DNA of 14,045 nucleotides, taken from contig DMZT01000453.1 of assembly GCA_003484865.1 (NCBI GenBank), positions 1 through 14,045 of the forward strand. Reading direction: 5' to 3'. Both the position numbers and the translations under genes were made by a program. This document shows, piece after piece, positions 13,840 to 14,045 of the stretch (positions within the stretch are counted from its first letter, which is position 1; each line of letters opens with the position of its first letter). Source of the DNA: Stenotrophomonas sp. GTDB lineage: Bacteria > Pseudomonadota > Gammaproteobacteria > Xanthomonadales > Xanthomonadaceae. A model generated the notes under the pieces. That model saw only the letters and a program-made list of their open reading frames with translations. It was not told the DNA's origin and searched no databases.

Positions 13840-13867
13840 GGACGCGGGGATTCGATTCCCGGAGTCC
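13840..13867 (-). terminator. Hairpin after the receiver-domain gene; T-arm-like sequence
   Basis: GGAC (13840-13843) pairs with GTCC (13864-13867) around an inner stem CGGGGA / TTCCCG (13845-13850, 13856-13861, one G-T pair) with loop TTCGA. It begins 5 bases after the minus-strand receiver-domain stop, a terminator position, but has no T-run. On the plus strand it resembles the 3' end of a tmRNA or tRNA (GGACGCGGG..TTCGATTCCCG), with two extra bases and no CCA. Confidence 0.35.
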
Positions 13868-13872
13868 TCCCG

Positions 13873-14045
13873 TCAGCGCACCTCGGCAAGCACCGCGCGC
13901 ACCCGCAGGGCCAACTCCTCCAGCGTGAACGGTTTGCCGATCAGGTGGACGCTGGGGTCCAGTACGCCGTCGTGCTCCAGCGCATTGCGACTGTAGCCGG
14001 TGGTGAACAGCACTTTCAGATCCGGGCGCCGCTTCAGGGCCTCAT
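13873..14045 (-). CDS. C-terminal end of a response-regulator receiver domain (partial)
   Basis: The gene runs off the right edge; the last 57 codons and the TGA (13873-13875) are visible. The peptide EALKRRPDLKVLFTTGYSRN, followed by a short stretch and then HLIGKPFTLEELALRVRAVL, is the end of a CheY-like receiver domain. FTTGY carries the conserved switch Thr of strand 4, and GKPF carries the conserved Lys of strand 5 with its cis-Pro. Receiver ends with TTGYSRNA and LIGKPF are common at the C-terminus of hybrid sensor kinases, so the full protein may be one of those, or a stand-alone regulator. The phosphorylated Asp lies outside the window. Confidence 0.85.
   Translation of the reverse strand, partial: EALKRRPDLKVLFTTGYSRNALEHDGVLDPSVHLIGKPFTLEELALRVRAVLAEVR

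Noticed and set aside
13840..13871. A tRNA or tmRNA gene end
   Set aside because: Only a T-arm-like piece is present, with two extra bases, no CCA and no acceptor partner or other arms nearby.

Overview
The window is high-GC gammaproteobacterial DNA, most likely from Stenotrophomonas (Xanthomonadaceae). The signs are a GTAG-type palindrome (SMAG/REP-like) after the first gene pair, the aroQ-accB-accC arrangement, and the style of the hypothetical proteins at the left edge. No tRNA, rRNA, CRISPR array, transposase or integrase was seen. No gene-free stretch exceeds about 250 bases.

Left part (1-1264): the 3' end of an unknown cysteine-bearing protein is translationally coupled to a small membrane-anchored protein. 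A GTAG palindrome and a strong shared terminator follow.

Housekeeping block (1297-4087, minus strand): aroQ, an LprI-like (DUF1311) exported protein, accB and accC lie in one tight run. They make the type II dehydroquinase of the shikimate pathway and the biotin carrier and biotin carboxylase subunits of acetyl-CoA carboxylase.

Accessory block (4294-13647): a series of small divergent or convergent units. (a) A two-domain carboxymuconolactone-decarboxylase-family protein and an exported tandem ABM-domain protein form a minus-strand operon, divergent from a LysR regulator. A well-placed Shine-Dalgarno and ATG lie out of frame upstream of the first gene, so its N-terminus may be frameshifted. 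(b) A NepI-like MFS efflux transporter converges on a second, paralogous LysR gene, and a hairpin spans both stop codons. (c) That second LysR is divergent from an exported alpha/beta hydrolase with a Cys nucleophile, with a perfect T-N11-A dyad between them. (d) A membrane-embedded AraC-type regulator (about seven helices plus HTH) is followed by an exported DJ-1/PfpI protein and an exported NTF2/lumazine-binding-like protein. The regulator is divergent from an unknown putative Tat lipoprotein, and its promoter looks leaderless.

Right edge (13642-14045): a truncated paralog of the NTF2-like gene, then the C-terminal end of a response-regulator receiver domain that runs off the window.

What links the accessory block is that most enzymes carry export signals and belong to families acting on small reactive or aromatic molecules, each unit next to its own regulator. 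A shared role in handling electrophilic, quinone or xenobiotic compounds at the cell envelope is an inference; no substrate can be read from the sequence.
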